In this document: positions 11,786 to 22,009 of the stretch, in pieces | Numbering within the stretch: the stretch's first letter is position 1 | Layout of the letters: every line of letters starts with the position of its first letter | Source of the DNA: Urechis unicinctus | Lineage: Eukaryota; Annelida; Polychaeta; Xenopneusta; Urechidae | Length of the DNA: 64,000 nt | Direction of reading: 5' to 3' | Assembly (NCBI GenBank): GCA_034190875.2 | Contig: CM067343.1 | Coordinates: forward strand, 56,173,445-56,237,444 | Notes under the pieces: generated by a model | What the model was told of the DNA's origin: nothing | Databases searched by the model: none | The model's input: only the letters and a program-made list of their open reading frames with translations | Position numbers and translations under genes: made by a program

Positions 11786-14410
11786 CCATCTACTGATTAA
11801 TATTTAACTATCATCATTTATTCATTTTCAGATTATTCATATTCCAATTTATGTTTAACTATTTATTGTCAGAGTTTTTTTTCTTTTCAGAAATTATTCC
11901 CATTTATGTCATGATATTATTTGTTATACCTATGTACTATTTACCCCCAAACAGGACGTCTACATTCGTATTGTAAGTATGTTCCTTTTTGTACCGTTAT
12001 TTCACACACCGTATATATATATATCGTCTATTATTCCAATAAGACAACATTTACCTGCCATTAACTCATGCTATTGACACTTTGTTTGTCTCACCCGCAT
12101 TTCAAACCGTCTGCGACGAACCGTTGAAAATTTTAATTGCAATTCGAGACAACTGACACAGACTTAAATGTTAGGATAACAATCCCTCGCCTATTAAACC
12201 CACGTACGCTTTATAAAGGCTTTTTGGGACTCCAATTCAAACACTCCAATTAAAGATCGTCTCTAGACATCTAATTACGACTCTGTATACAAAAACTGGG
12301 CTATCGAAGTTTACTAAGCCGCTTAAATTACCATCCGACATCCATTCATATGTAAGCTCATTGATTAGATGGTCCACTTATCAACAATCACAGGATCTAT
12401 GCAATTGCATCAAAGCTACCTCAATATCAATGCGGGCCTAGTAATTAAACACATCACCGCTACAAGGGTACTTATCTCAACGGACGCTTGTCTCGATCCT
12501 ACGCTATCGCACGAAATTAACTTGTAAGTATACGGGTTAGTTATTAGAAGCCTTTTACATTGTCTTCTTCCAAACAGCGCAAATTAGACACTATAATATT
12601 ATCAGTTATGTTCAGCAATTTTTTTACCTCTAAGCTTGCAGATTATAAGACAAAATCTTTCTATAAGTAACGTCGACTACACTATTATCGCACCGTCTTT
12701 CATATCATGAGGACACGCGTAAAATTAGTGAACCTTTATGATACACATTACCCATAACGCAATCTTATATCATTCAAGTATATGCGGGGTATCATTTCAT
12801 GAAGGAATCTGCAGCTTAAGAGAAGACGTGCATATTCAGCAAAACAATTAACGGAGAAGTATTTTGTATCATTTAATTCTCAACGCATATGTGAGATGTT
12901 TATATTTATTTCCTCCGGCACGTACAGCAAATATAATTAAAGTGTCACACCGCTGTTCTTCCGTACTAACATATTATACAGTAATCGTGTGCGATATGTG
13001 TCCATACATTATTTCAGGTGCAAATTATTCTCAACATCTACCACTCCGAGAAGCAAACCATAAATGCTCTTCTGGACGCCCCCTTCCCACCAACGACCGA
13101 GCCAGGCTCAGGAGGGCTCTACTGGGACCCGTAGGGAAACTGTCCAGAGGACTCTTTAATATGGCCGCGATAGACAACATTTAAAAGGTAAAAACTCGTA
13201 AAGTAAATCGCGTAATTGATCGTTAAATGCACAGATATCGACCATCGACGCGTAATTTTCACTAATACAGGTCTAGTACCACAACCCACACAACCGCCTC
13301 AGTACGTAAATTCGGAATTATCCACGCCAAAATCTCGCCAACCCCCACTTTGCTCAGATTTGCCACCACGCTCGACAAACAACACCCTCCATCTCGAGCC
13401 ACTTATTAACTCTTTGCCACGCATTCAATCTCCCTACGCAAAATAACAATAATTCATTTTTAAATGTATCTCCACTGAACACATTGATGTCATGATATTA
13501 TACACTAGTTACTCGATATTAATCACTAGTTACTCACGCACATTAACCACACTGAGCACTCATTTTATTTCTTGGTTTTTGTATAATTCACATTACATAT
13601 TATCAAGGCACACTGATCGCTGCCGTAAGTTCATTTGTTCCCAGGTATATTTACGCCATACAAGAGGGAGATAGCGCCTTCACCCGACGTGCCTTGCAAG
13701 CCAAAGCATACGTCTTCCAGACCATGGATACAGAAGACGTCCAACGGCTCAACCAAGCGTCATAACGCATATCTCCCCTCACCTCAAGCGACACCTGGCG
13801 AACCCAATACGGCAGCCCTTCAGAGATCTCATATCCACGAAACAGCCATACTCATCAACTTAAATCATTTTCCTTGCATTGGACCAGTGTTATTGTATAG
13901 AATAATTTCTGTAACATTAGTTAAATTCTTCCAAAATTAAATTAGCAAAATAAGTTATTTCACCATTCCACCATTGTCATGTATAGGCTCATCGCTTTCT
14001 TCCCACTGGGTTTTAGTGCGGAGTAATACTGTGGAATGTGATTAATGTTTAAGGTTAAATTTCAGTATGTCACCATTAATAACCATATTGTACAACTATT
14101 ACACAATTCATATATATATATAGCTTACAAGTTTAGAGAAACACTTTTTGTTAAATTATTATAATCTCATCATCAATAATCCATCTATGTTAAATATCTT
14201 TGTTATGGACATGTGCCAATGTAAATTGATATTGGCGCATGTCCAAGCTACTCTGGAATCATTCTAAATTCAAAATCAAATAATATTGGGCTAATGTCGT
14301 GCTGTCCCTTTACCCTTTAACTCATATTCCAAATTTCCTTTAACTTAGTCTATTTTCGAAATGCAAAGGTAAATCAAAATTGATTGAACAGTGGAAGTTC
14401 AACTTAACTA
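11726..14410 (+). other. Long 3' internal region of the Ty3 element, mostly non-coding
   Basis: 2.7 kb between pol and the polypurine tract without a clear third gene. Two places look weakly coding. The first begins after TTATTTCAG (a splice-acceptor-like site ending about 13017), where a frame reads EKQTINALLDAPFPP before stops. The second, after TGTTCCCAG (about 13644), is a Pro/Ser/Thr-rich frame to about 13940. No signal peptide, membrane anchor or fusion-peptide pattern supports an envelope gene. It may be a decayed third ORF, captured host exons or a regulatory region. Confidence 0.45.
14207..14244 (+). other. Stem-loop near the Ty3 3' end
   Basis: GGACATGTGCCAAT (14207-14220) pairs with ATTGGCGCATGTCC (14231-14244). 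The 14-bp stem has one G-U pair and a 10-nt loop. It lies 180 bp before the 3' LTR. Confidence 0.75.
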
Positions 14411-14423
14411 TGGTTGGGGAGGA
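14411..14423 (+). promoter_or_regulatory. Polypurine tract
   Basis: TGGTTGGGGAGGA abuts the 3' LTR start exactly, as expected for the plus-strand DNA primer. It fixes the LTR boundary at 14424. Confidence 0.85.
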
Positions 14424-15002
14424 TGTTATGATATTAATCTAGCTCTTTTGACTTTTGAAACCCTCGCCCTCTTTTCCATTGTCAGCACGACATGTTTCAC
14501 TAGCCCGGGTCGGTCTCTGCCCTTAAGACGGGGGTGTGACCCTGATAAGTAGACCTGGCCGGTACCTTTTTCCATTGGCCAATGACCCTTCGAGCCCACG
14601 CCCCATGTGAGCAGTTGGGTTGACCTTTGTGAAGGGGGACCGGCTATACCTGGACCAATGGGAGGCCAGCTGTGGGTGTGGTTCCGAGCGTAATTCAATG
14701 CCGGAACCCCGATAAAATAGCTGGCCTCGCCGAAGTACAGGGAGATCTACCTAGCGAAGAGACGAAGTATCGGAACAAAATTCTGACCCGAGATTCAAGA
14801 GAAAGCTATTAAGCTAAAACTCGAAAAAACCAACAACAACTCAACTCCTGGACTCGTGTGTTTTCTCTGGCTAGTGTCCCCACTCAAGCAACTACAAGCA
14901 GCTACAATATTCCTATATACGAAGGAATGCGCAGAAATACGAATAACCAAGAAATATAAGTATAATAAGAGTATATATATAAGAAGAAATATAGTTATAA
15001 GA
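14424..15002 (+). repeat. 3' LTR of the Ty3 element
   Basis: Direct copy of 5197-5774 with about seven substitutions and one 1-bp indel by eye. The AATAAA of the 5' copy reads AAAAAA here. It is followed by the CTTC target duplication at 15003-15006. Confidence 0.92.
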
Positions 15003-15440
15003 CTTCTTGACACACTGACTATATATCTTGTTACCAGAATTTCACAAGCTCGTGTGCTTCTCACACCTGCTGACAAGCACATCTAGGCGTTCGACTCAAT
15101 CCATAAGGTCATCGTTCTCTCTCACAATAACTTTCAGTTCCATAAGGTCATCGTTCTTAGTCTCAAATATCACTGACAAAATCTCTTGGCGCGATCTCTG
15201 AGTCTATTGTCGCTTCTCTCAGATAAGCTATATCTAACTTCAACTATTTGACACAACCTTCTAGCTCAACAATACACTCTTTGGAGTTTATTTCTATACC
15301 TAACACCCTTGCTTATTCAATGGATATATACAGTGGGTAAGAGTTCAAGCTATGAAATCACTCTGTATATTGAGATGGGTCAATATCATCCACAGTCCGC
15401 CGATCCAATGACTTTAAAGCTTCGTCTTTCCCACGTTGGA
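15003..15440 (-). pseudogene. Coiled-coil gene fragment of the virus-like element
   Basis: On the minus strand a decayed frame with two stops reads as charged coiled coil. It contains two related 13-residue units (TKNDDLMELK and RENDDLMD), seen in the DNA as CCATAAGGTCATCGTTCT at 15102-15119 and 15141-15158. It runs up to the Ty3 insertion point, and coding-like sequence resumes at 5196 on the other side. The product is unknown. A structural or coiled-coil protein is an inference from composition. Confidence 0.35.
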
Positions 15441-15905
15441 TCAGTTCATGTTTTATCGGTTGTAACAATCAGGTATGCTTTGACAGATCCAGCTTTCATT
15501 TCCCCCTGCATATGGGTATATTTTGTATCCTGAGCGAAGACGAGTTTAAGATCATAATCTGTCGATACAATGTCAGTAATGGCATTTAATTTGCTCTGGA
15601 CAAGAACGGTTTCTTTAACTTGATGGTCAGTCGCCGACTGAGTAGCCTATAAATGGCCCCAGTAGCACCCAACACTGTAGCAATAGAAAGGACAACTACT
15701 GTAGACATTACATCTAAGCAACCTGCGCCAAGACATAAACCAACTGTAACTAAAGTATCCACTGAGTAAACTGCACGCCTTTAGTTTTTGTACATAACGC
15801 AATATTTTTCAATCTCTTTCTCAAGGTAATGCATCTTGAGGCTGATCTCATTAAACCGATATGAGTGCTCTGGATTCTCATCGTTAGGGGGGTGGAGCTC
15901 AGGTT
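15441..15905 (-). pseudogene. Hydrophobic-core helical protein of the virus-like element, decayed
   Basis: Minus strand, reading from 15905 downwards: an acidic start (PPNDENPEHSYRFNEI), a charged helix (LKMHYLEKEIEKYCVMYKN), a TAA at about 15771-15773, a long hydrophobic block (VTVGLCLGAGCLDVMSTVVV and on) and then a basic segment. After a frame change comes VQSKLNAITDIVSTDYDLKL. The plan of charged helix, glycine-rich hydrophobic core and charged helix matches a multicopy uncharacterised family that I recall from aquatic invertebrate genomes, next to fibre-like genes. It starts 11 bp after the fibre-like gene stop, so the two look co-oriented. Function unknown, possibly membrane-active. Confidence 0.5.
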
Positions 15906-15915
15906 ATAAAGGAGT

Positions 15916-17091
15916 CTACAAGTCAAGTTCAATTAAGAGTGATACGGTTGGAAAAGTTGCCATTCTGTTTGGAGTGGTTGTATAAAAGTTAATAACGTTG
16001 CCTTGTTCCGGCTGTAAATGTTGGTCTTAAGATATTACAAAAGCCCATCGGTCAGCTGGCTTACTTATCCCTACCGCTTAGTTTCTTCCATTTATAACAG
16101 GAACAACTGTGTTAGTATCAGTATCAGAGCCTACATTAGAAGACAACCCCATACGTGCGACCTTCCCGCTTGATAACATAGTACATCATCGACTTGTGTC
16201 TCATGTCGCTGTCGCCTAGCTCCATCACCAAACGACCACTCATATCCTCTGCGAAGGTGGTCACTTGCCGCTGCCCAAATGGTAATGAGGGGTTTCGTCC
16301 GTGAGTCTACATATTGTCTCATGTCCCTGTGCTGCAGGCTATGTTTGTCATCAACACACGTTTATAAGCAGCATCTTGAAGTGATGTTGGGTCTCCCAAC
16401 CGAAGCATTTTATCATCTCTCATTTCAAGGTCTTAAGCTTTAGTACCAATAGATACATGTTTTGCATATTCAGAGAGGTCGGATTGAGAGCTCTCCGTTC
16501 TTTGTCCGGGTCCATATTTAGTAGTTTTAAAAGAATCTCTTACAAAGCAGGGTCTTCCATTACTGAATCTTTAACACAGGAATGTCATAAATCTAGTTCA
16601 ATTATGGGTGATATAACACCATATCGCTCATTCATTTATATGAGCCTCCAGACATTAATAATATAAATTCTATAAGTGGTGGTCGTAGGTGATGGTAAAA
16701 TAATCTTGATTAATATGTGATTATCCGCCAAAAGCCATTACATTTATATTTGGAGCGACTCTTGCAGGACTCGAGGGCGCAGTAATACCCTATCATGCAA
16801 TAACATGGTGTAGCCGCAATCATTTTCTAGTGATATCACAAGTCTCCCACATATCAACCATAGGTTCTACTGATTCATTCAAATAGGGGCCACTTTTTTC
16901 TCCTCCAAAAAGCGTAATTCTCTGATGGCTTCCTCTTTTTGGCGATCGACATACTGTTTGTTGGCAACACCCTTTACTGCTGTGGAGTCCCACAGCCGAC
17001 GTATTCTATTGCCTTTCATGTTAAGGCCCCCACATAGCCTTCTTTGAATACTCAGAGAGATCTGGATCCGACATTTTCTGTGGAGTTTCAT
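15916..17091 (-). pseudogene. Fibre-like (receptor-binding-fibre-type) protein of the virus-like element, decayed
   Basis: Minus strand. The upstream part carries LNMKGNRIRRLWDSTAVKG followed by VANKQYVDRQ. A second copy of the same motif is KMLRLGDPTSLQDAAYKR (about 16390-16430). Such N-M-x-I-x-x-L-x-P-T-DA-x-K-x-YVD repeats are common in trimeric fibre shafts. The C-terminal domain begins SRTKPLITIWAAASDHL, then GYEWSFGDG, and ends TVSLLIELDL with a stop at 15916-15918. Frameshifts and at least two stops interrupt it. I recognise the C-terminal block from memory as an uncharacterised multicopy metazoan family. A virion or secreted trimeric fibre role is inferred. Confidence 0.55.
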
Positions 17092-17189
17092 AGATAGTAG
17101 TTTTTATTTACATCTTGCAAATTCAAGGACAGCGCTAATAGGAATATCGTGGTTGTCTATAGCCGTCCCTTATCATCCACATATCATCA

Positions 17190-18315
17190 TCTAGGTAAAA
17201 ACTAGTTTGCAAGCGGAGGATAGTACAGGGGCGTTAAAAGTGGAGTTCTCCAACCTGTTTGAACACTACCTGGTGCCTAACATTACCAACGATAAATTTA
17301 TAGTTGGCTTGGAGAACCAACCATATGCAATATTGGCAGAACCAAAATAATTTTGTTGTATAGTGCGCTGCCTCCAGTTGTGGCGTCTCTGCGTCAGACC
17401 ACCTTAACTCAGGAGTTTCACCAATTAGGAATCGTTATAGGTTTCACGTGATACATCATCCGGAGAATTCTGAACGAAATGAGGGTATCACTACCGGATG
17501 ACGTAACATGGCCAACCACCCATAATACATTTAAAAACATAATGTGCCATGAACTATGCCTCTGTGTTGCGAAAATACCGATTGGAGAATAAAAGGTGAC
17601 AACCAAGGTCTAGGGCAAATTTACTTTACCGAACCAAAAAAGAGGAAGTATGGCAAACTATTCATTAAGGGAATCTCAACAAGTACGAAGCATGAAGATA
17701 TGTGTTCATCAAATCAATGAAAGGGTTCGTTTTCTGCGGTGGCTCGCCACATGTTGATGACATAAACCAAGATACTGCTGGTGCAAGTACTGCCTGGAGT
17801 AATTACGTACTGGAAATATTTGAGGGGTTCGCAGCTCCATGTATCTCAGGGATTGACGACATTATTCGAAACTATGTTTGGGCTATGCTTGGTGCTAAGA
17901 CGAAAACGCACTCACAGATACTTGGCACAGGCACATCCTTCGACGCCCAAAATCAGTGTCAGGCTAATATTGAGGATGCTATCAACTCACCAGTTGACAT
18001 TTCCATATCCATCAGCAGATATCTAAACCTGCTGCAGAACACGTCAAGGGTTGATTAGGTTTGGAGAACAGACCTTTACATGGCTCCATCAGACATGAGC
18101 TTCGCAGTTTGAAAAGTACCTGGGTACAACATCCGGATTACAACTGCGAACGAGTAACAGCAGATCTACATCAACACCAATGTCAACTTGGATGCTGCAC
18201 CTTCAAATGGAGCACACAGGACCAAGTTCTTGTTGCACCCCCATACCAGGAGGATGACAAAACCACTTTTATTGTGGGAGGATTCGCGTTGGTTGTGCTT
18301 TGGCTTGCTATGTAG
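17190..18315 (+). pseudogene. Gene A, left copy: protein with C-terminal membrane anchor
   Basis: Plus strand. Decayed frames read VEFSNLFEHYLVPNITNDKF (about 17241-17300), then ENQPYAILAEPK, then after several frame changes TAWSNYVLEIFEGF, NYVWAMLGAKTKTHSQILGT, INSPVDISISISRYLNLL and MAPSDMS. It ends with a hydrophobic segment TTFIVGGFALVVLWLAM and a stop at 18313-18315. Each block has a counterpart in the same order in the minus-strand copy at 18676-19700. That shared order is the best evidence that it was once a gene. Product unknown. The C-terminal anchor suggests a membrane or virion-membrane protein. Confidence 0.5.
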
Positions 18316-18510
18316 TAGGTCACGGAGCATAAGGAGGGTAACACCCCCTAGCGCGGTGACTGAGGCCCATACATGTTCTGCCATCTAACCTGCCATCTTT
18401 GCAGTTGACGTGCGCAACCATGCCACGATGGAGCCAATGATACCTGGAAGGGCAGCTACACTGTACATTTTTGATGACTGCTTGGAAACAAAGACCCTAA
18501 AGAAGAAGAA
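18260..18510 (-). pseudogene. Gene B, left copy: small amphipathic/hydrophobic protein
   Basis: Minus strand. It reads VAALPGIIGSIVAWL, then an in-frame TAG, then MAEHVWASVTALGGV and LLMLRDLLHSKPKH. It converges on gene A and overlaps its 3' end. A glycine-rich amphipathic helix followed by a hydrophobic helix and a basic tail suggests a membrane-active protein. Function is inferred, and I recall similar small proteins beside fibre-like genes. Confidence 0.5.
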
Positions 18511-18715
18511 AGACATGTTAGCCGGTAAGGCAGTGGCTGCCCTTCCAGGAATCATTGGCTCCATTGTATCATGGCTGCTTAAGTCAGCTGCAAAGGTGGC
18601 TGGTTGAATTGCAGAACATGTGTGGGCCGCAGCTGTGGCGGTGGGGGAGTTATCCTCCTGATGATCCGTGAATTACTACGTAGCAAACCAAGGCACAGCT
18701 AAGCCTATAGCGATT
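18511..18715 (+). pseudogene. Gene B, right copy: small amphipathic/hydrophobic protein
   Basis: Plus strand. It reads MLAGKAVAALPGIIGSIVSW, then LLKSAAKVAG with a TGA at 18605-18607, then IAEHVWAAAVAVG, a one-base frame change, and LLMIRELLRSKPRH with a stop at 18713-18715. It is the mirror image of the left copy and overlaps the 3' end of the right copy of gene A. Both copies have a stop right after the MAG/VAG position, where tryptophan would fit. The shared stop may be ancestral, or each copy may have mutated TGG independently. Confidence 0.55.
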
Positions 18716-19700
18716 CCGCCTACAATAAGAGCGGTTTTCTGATCCTCGTGCACCCCACGCAGACCGGTCGCGGTCACGCCGCTTGTAACGCCTGGAGAGA
18801 GGACTCCCATATCTGTATCTGGCGGCGGCTCAAAGCTTCCTCTATCTGGAACCACCTTAACCGAGTTGACATCAGTATTGCTGCCGATCTGCTGTTCCAC
18901 AGTTGCGATAGTAATCAGATTGATGTACCCAGCAACGTTTCCATTGGCGAGGCTCATATCAGATGGATCCAAGAAAGGCCCGTTCCAAGCACATAATCAA
19001 CCATTGAGGATGCCTTCTAGAGGACGTTCTGATACCGTCGGATGGATGACGGAATATCCACGTGGGAGTTGATGGCTTCCTCGACGTTAGCCTGGAATTG
19101 CTTTTGGGTATCAAAGGACGTGCCAACACCTAGTATCTTTGAGTGGAACTGAGCCTGAGCACCAATAATGGCCCATACATAGGTCCTGATGCTTCGTTAA
19201 TTCGCTCAACGGCGGTCTGTGTAAAGCCCTCAGACGTGTCCAGTATGAAAGTACTCCAGGCCTCGTCTGCTTCAGGTCCTATTTTCTCCTGAAAGAATTG
19301 TAGGCTGCTCGTACGGGCAAAACCTGGCTTTTCCGCCTCAAAGGCCATCCGTGTAGAGTCATAACGAATGTTTCGACCAGCAACCTTGACGGATACACAT
19401 CATGTGCATATAAGACACCAATGCCACTATTAGCGGCGGTTGCCTTCTGGCGCCAGTCTGTGTTTGGTTGAACACCAAAGTTAGTGCAGAGTCTGTGATA
19501 TGCCCTCTTGTCATATCGATTTTTATAGAGGTTATAGGCTTGATCCTGAAGTAGAGGCGCTTGCAGTTCTGCCAATAGGTTACGCATTGTGTAATAAAGG
19601 TGAAAGGTATAGAGAACTTTCACGAGTGGAATCCCAGTCTCGAGGTGATCGTGGGATGACACGCCGCAGCCGGATGTTGCACAACACTCCGCCAAAACCG
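18676..19700 (-). pseudogene. Gene A, right copy: protein with C-terminal membrane anchor
   Basis: Minus strand, best preserved of the two. From 19695 it reads CCATSGCGVSSHDHLETG, DKRAYHRLCTNFGV, then in shifted frames EADEAWSTFILDTSEGF, WAIIGAQAQFHSKILGVGTS, EEAINSHVDIPSSIRRY and MDPSDMSLANGNVAGYINLI. A Pro/Gly/Thr-rich linker follows, then the anchor KTALIVGGIAIGLAVPWFAT and a stop at 18676-18678. Two frame changes and one stop are visible. The 5' part present in the left copy is missing here, replaced by a microsatellite. Confidence 0.55.
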
Positions 19701-19725
19701 GATTGGATTTGTCAACCAGTCTTTT

Positions 19726-19727
<2 letters not shown>

Positions 19728-19816
<89 letters not shown>

Positions 19817-19843
19817 ATATATATATATATATATATAGATATC

Positions 19844-19879
<36 letters not shown>

Positions 19880-19905
19880 AATATATATATATGAAGATAT
19901 ATATA
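19728..19905. repeat. AT microsatellite
   Basis: Near-pure TA dinucleotides with a few interruptions. It marks the right end of the virus-like element. Confidence 0.95.
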
Positions 19906-20007
19906 GATATCTAAGATATATCTAGCGCTTTCTCTATCCGGGACTATTAGATATATATCAACGTATATTTCTGTTGGTAATTTTTCTCTCCATTTCGTCC
20001 GTCTAAT

Positions 20008-20110
<103 letters not shown>

Positions 20111-20289
20111 TTCTCTTGCTGGTTTCCTTGCATATTCGACTACTAGATTTTTTATATTCCAGTTTCAAATTCCAGCCACTGATATTTCTTACTCGATATC
20201 GAAATCATTATTTAAAAGTACAATAACTTTTATCATGCATCATATGTTTAAAACAGTCGTTGGAAAAAAAAACCTGCCCATAGCGCGCC

Positions 20290-20475
20290 TGGCTCATGGA
20301 CACAAGCGATGCATAGAGGCGAAGTTGTTGTCGCATTGATACTGTCCAGGATATTTCTTACTCGATATCGAAATCAAGATTACATCTTTGTTAGCCGCAC
20401 TGGGGACACGGGCGATACATAGAGGTGAAGTTGTTCTCATTGATACGGTCCAGGCGACTTCAAGATTACATTCTT
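20290..20475. repeat. Diverged short tandem duplication
   Basis: Two copies of a unit of about 80-105 bp containing GATACATAGAGGTGAAGTTG-like sequence, TACTGTCCAGG and CAAGATTACAT, with indels. It lies inside the open frame that starts at the minus-strand ATGGCGGC (20488). Confidence 0.65.
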
Positions 20476-20480
20476 TGGCA

Positions 20481-20720
20481 GCCGCCATCTTGTAATGTTG
20501 TCCGAATTACTCGCCGATGACTAATAAATCAAAAGTAAAGTAAGAGCCTAATTATGATTCACATCAATGTTTTGGTTATTCGTTCGCTACAGTACTGCCA
20601 GCAGCTTGAGTCGAGAGCTGTTGATCGGTGGATGGAAAAAAATACTTGTTTCTTTTCGTCTCCATTCGTGGGCAATATTGACGTAAACATTTTCGTTGCG
20701 TTTCTGTAGACATGGCGGCC
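20481..20720. promoter_or_regulatory. Possible bidirectional promoter with YY1-like start motifs
   Basis: On the minus strand AAGATGGCGGC (20491-20481) is a perfect YY1-type core-promoter/start motif, and its ATG (20488) opens a 65-codon frame. On the plus strand GACATGGCGGCCGAAG (20709-20724) opens a short frame followed by a donor-like GTAACT. The two starts are head to head, 224 bp apart. Neither first-exon frame is recognised. Confidence 0.4.
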
Positions 20721-20724
20721 GAAG

Positions 20725-21545
20725 GTAACTCTGATGTATAACGGTTGGATGTTACTTAAGCTTGCCTTATCATGACATAAGGCTAGGCAATAAACTCCGC
20801 CTCTAACAGCGCCGCGCTATTTACTACTTTCGATCTCTCACATCCGCGCTGTAGAGGATAGCATCACCATCAGATCATCAAAACACCAGGGACGAGTGCC
20901 TTGCCTAGACATGAGACTTAGATGCAGCATTTATAATTAAGTGATATTTCAACCGAGCCGCTGAAAACGGAACTCCAATGCTCTGTTTACAGCATAAATC
21001 AGATCATTGGTGTCTCTGTGTTATATCAGCATTATCAAAGAGTGTAAAACTTCTACACTTCTGAAATATGGTGCAGGGCTGCTCAAGTTCTTTTAAAGTT
21101 GCATCTGAACAGAAATCATGAAGATTATATTGTGAAACTCCCAATTATTGAATTTAATTTAATCTTTTATTCCTGTTATTTCTAAGGTTGTTGTTAGGTT
21201 CAATTTCTTATTTTTAAAGTATGTGAATAATAACCCAAATACCAAACCTGGTAGGTGCTCCTAGACAGAAGCTGAAAGTTGGAGAGCTAGGGTGATAATA
21301 CTGAGAGATTGTGGAATTGCACAGATATTGGAAGTGTGCACCAGTAATCACTTCACCAAGTCATCACCTATTTCTTTATTGTTCTAAACAATGTTCAATG
21401 TGAGCAAAAATCGAAACAGCTTTAAAACATTGAACCTGGCACTAAAATAATGCACATCAAATATAGTGAATGCTCATTTTAATCACTGAAATATCATGTA
21501 CTGCTACTAAAAGTTCATTAAAATATGGTTTATTTTTGTGATTAA
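20725..21545. other. Non-coding stretch before the tandem duplication
   Basis: Slightly GC-richer at 20790-20870, then AT-rich. No coding frame or repeat that I can support. It could be first-intron sequence if the 20712 start is real. Confidence 0.4.
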
Positions 21546-22009
21546 CTCTACAGGTGGTCAGAGCTTATCTGGACTGAAGGACTATATCTGCTACCTCTGC
21601 TTCAGCCTCTGTCCATTCATCAGCTGGTAAACATTTGATTGTACCTTTCCTACTAAACAATCTACCACCCCTAAAGTTCACATGGACTACTCTGATGGTA
21701 ATCTTTCCCCACAATGAAATATATGACCCATATGACCTTTTACTCCTGAGTTAATGAGATAAAACCTCTTGTCCTGTCCAAACCCAATAGAGAATAGCTT
21801 TTGATAGCACCTCCCTTTTAAAGCATGCTATCTGGCCCAAATTATGCATGGATCCCTGTGACATTAATGGCTCCATGCCATAAAAACCTAGCTCATTACT
21901 ACCTAGCTAGTTCCTACTCTCCCCACATTACACATGGACCCTGCCTATGTTGATAGCTCCTTGCAAACCATAATCAACCTACCTTAAATATGCTTAACGG
22001 CTTCTCCAG

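Larger units (their letters stand above)
5197..15002 (+). mobile_element. Ty3/gypsy (Metaviridae-type) LTR retrotransposon, full length but defective
   Basis: A complete 9.8-kb element bounded by two direct LTRs (578 and 579 bp, about 98.6% identical by eye) and a CTTC target duplication (5193-5196 and 15003-15006). The order is LTR, primer-binding site, gag, protease, RT, RNase H, integrase, polypurine tract, LTR. This order, with integrase after RNase H, is that of Ty3/gypsy. Lesions include a gag frameshift, a protease frameshift and stop, two frameshifts flanking the integrase N-terminus and one in-frame TGA in the integrase core. Some indels could be assembly errors. A 2.7-kb segment between pol and the 3' LTR is unusually long. 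The element landed inside an older virus-like element. Confidence 0.95.
17345..19690. repeat. Diverged inverted repeat (imperfect palindrome), centre near 18.5 kb
   Basis: The plus-strand left arm (about 17345-18498) and the minus-strand right arm (about 19690-18500) encode the same two genes, A and B, in mirror order. One stretch compared by eye (gene A, about 140 nt) is about 70% identical. The arms are therefore old or came from different copies. The right arm ends at an AT microsatellite, while the left side continues into the fibre-like gene. Confidence 0.75.

Noticed and set aside
12864-13940. Envelope gene for the Ty3 element
   Set aside because: No signal peptide, membrane anchor, furin-like site or fusion peptide could be seen in any frame.
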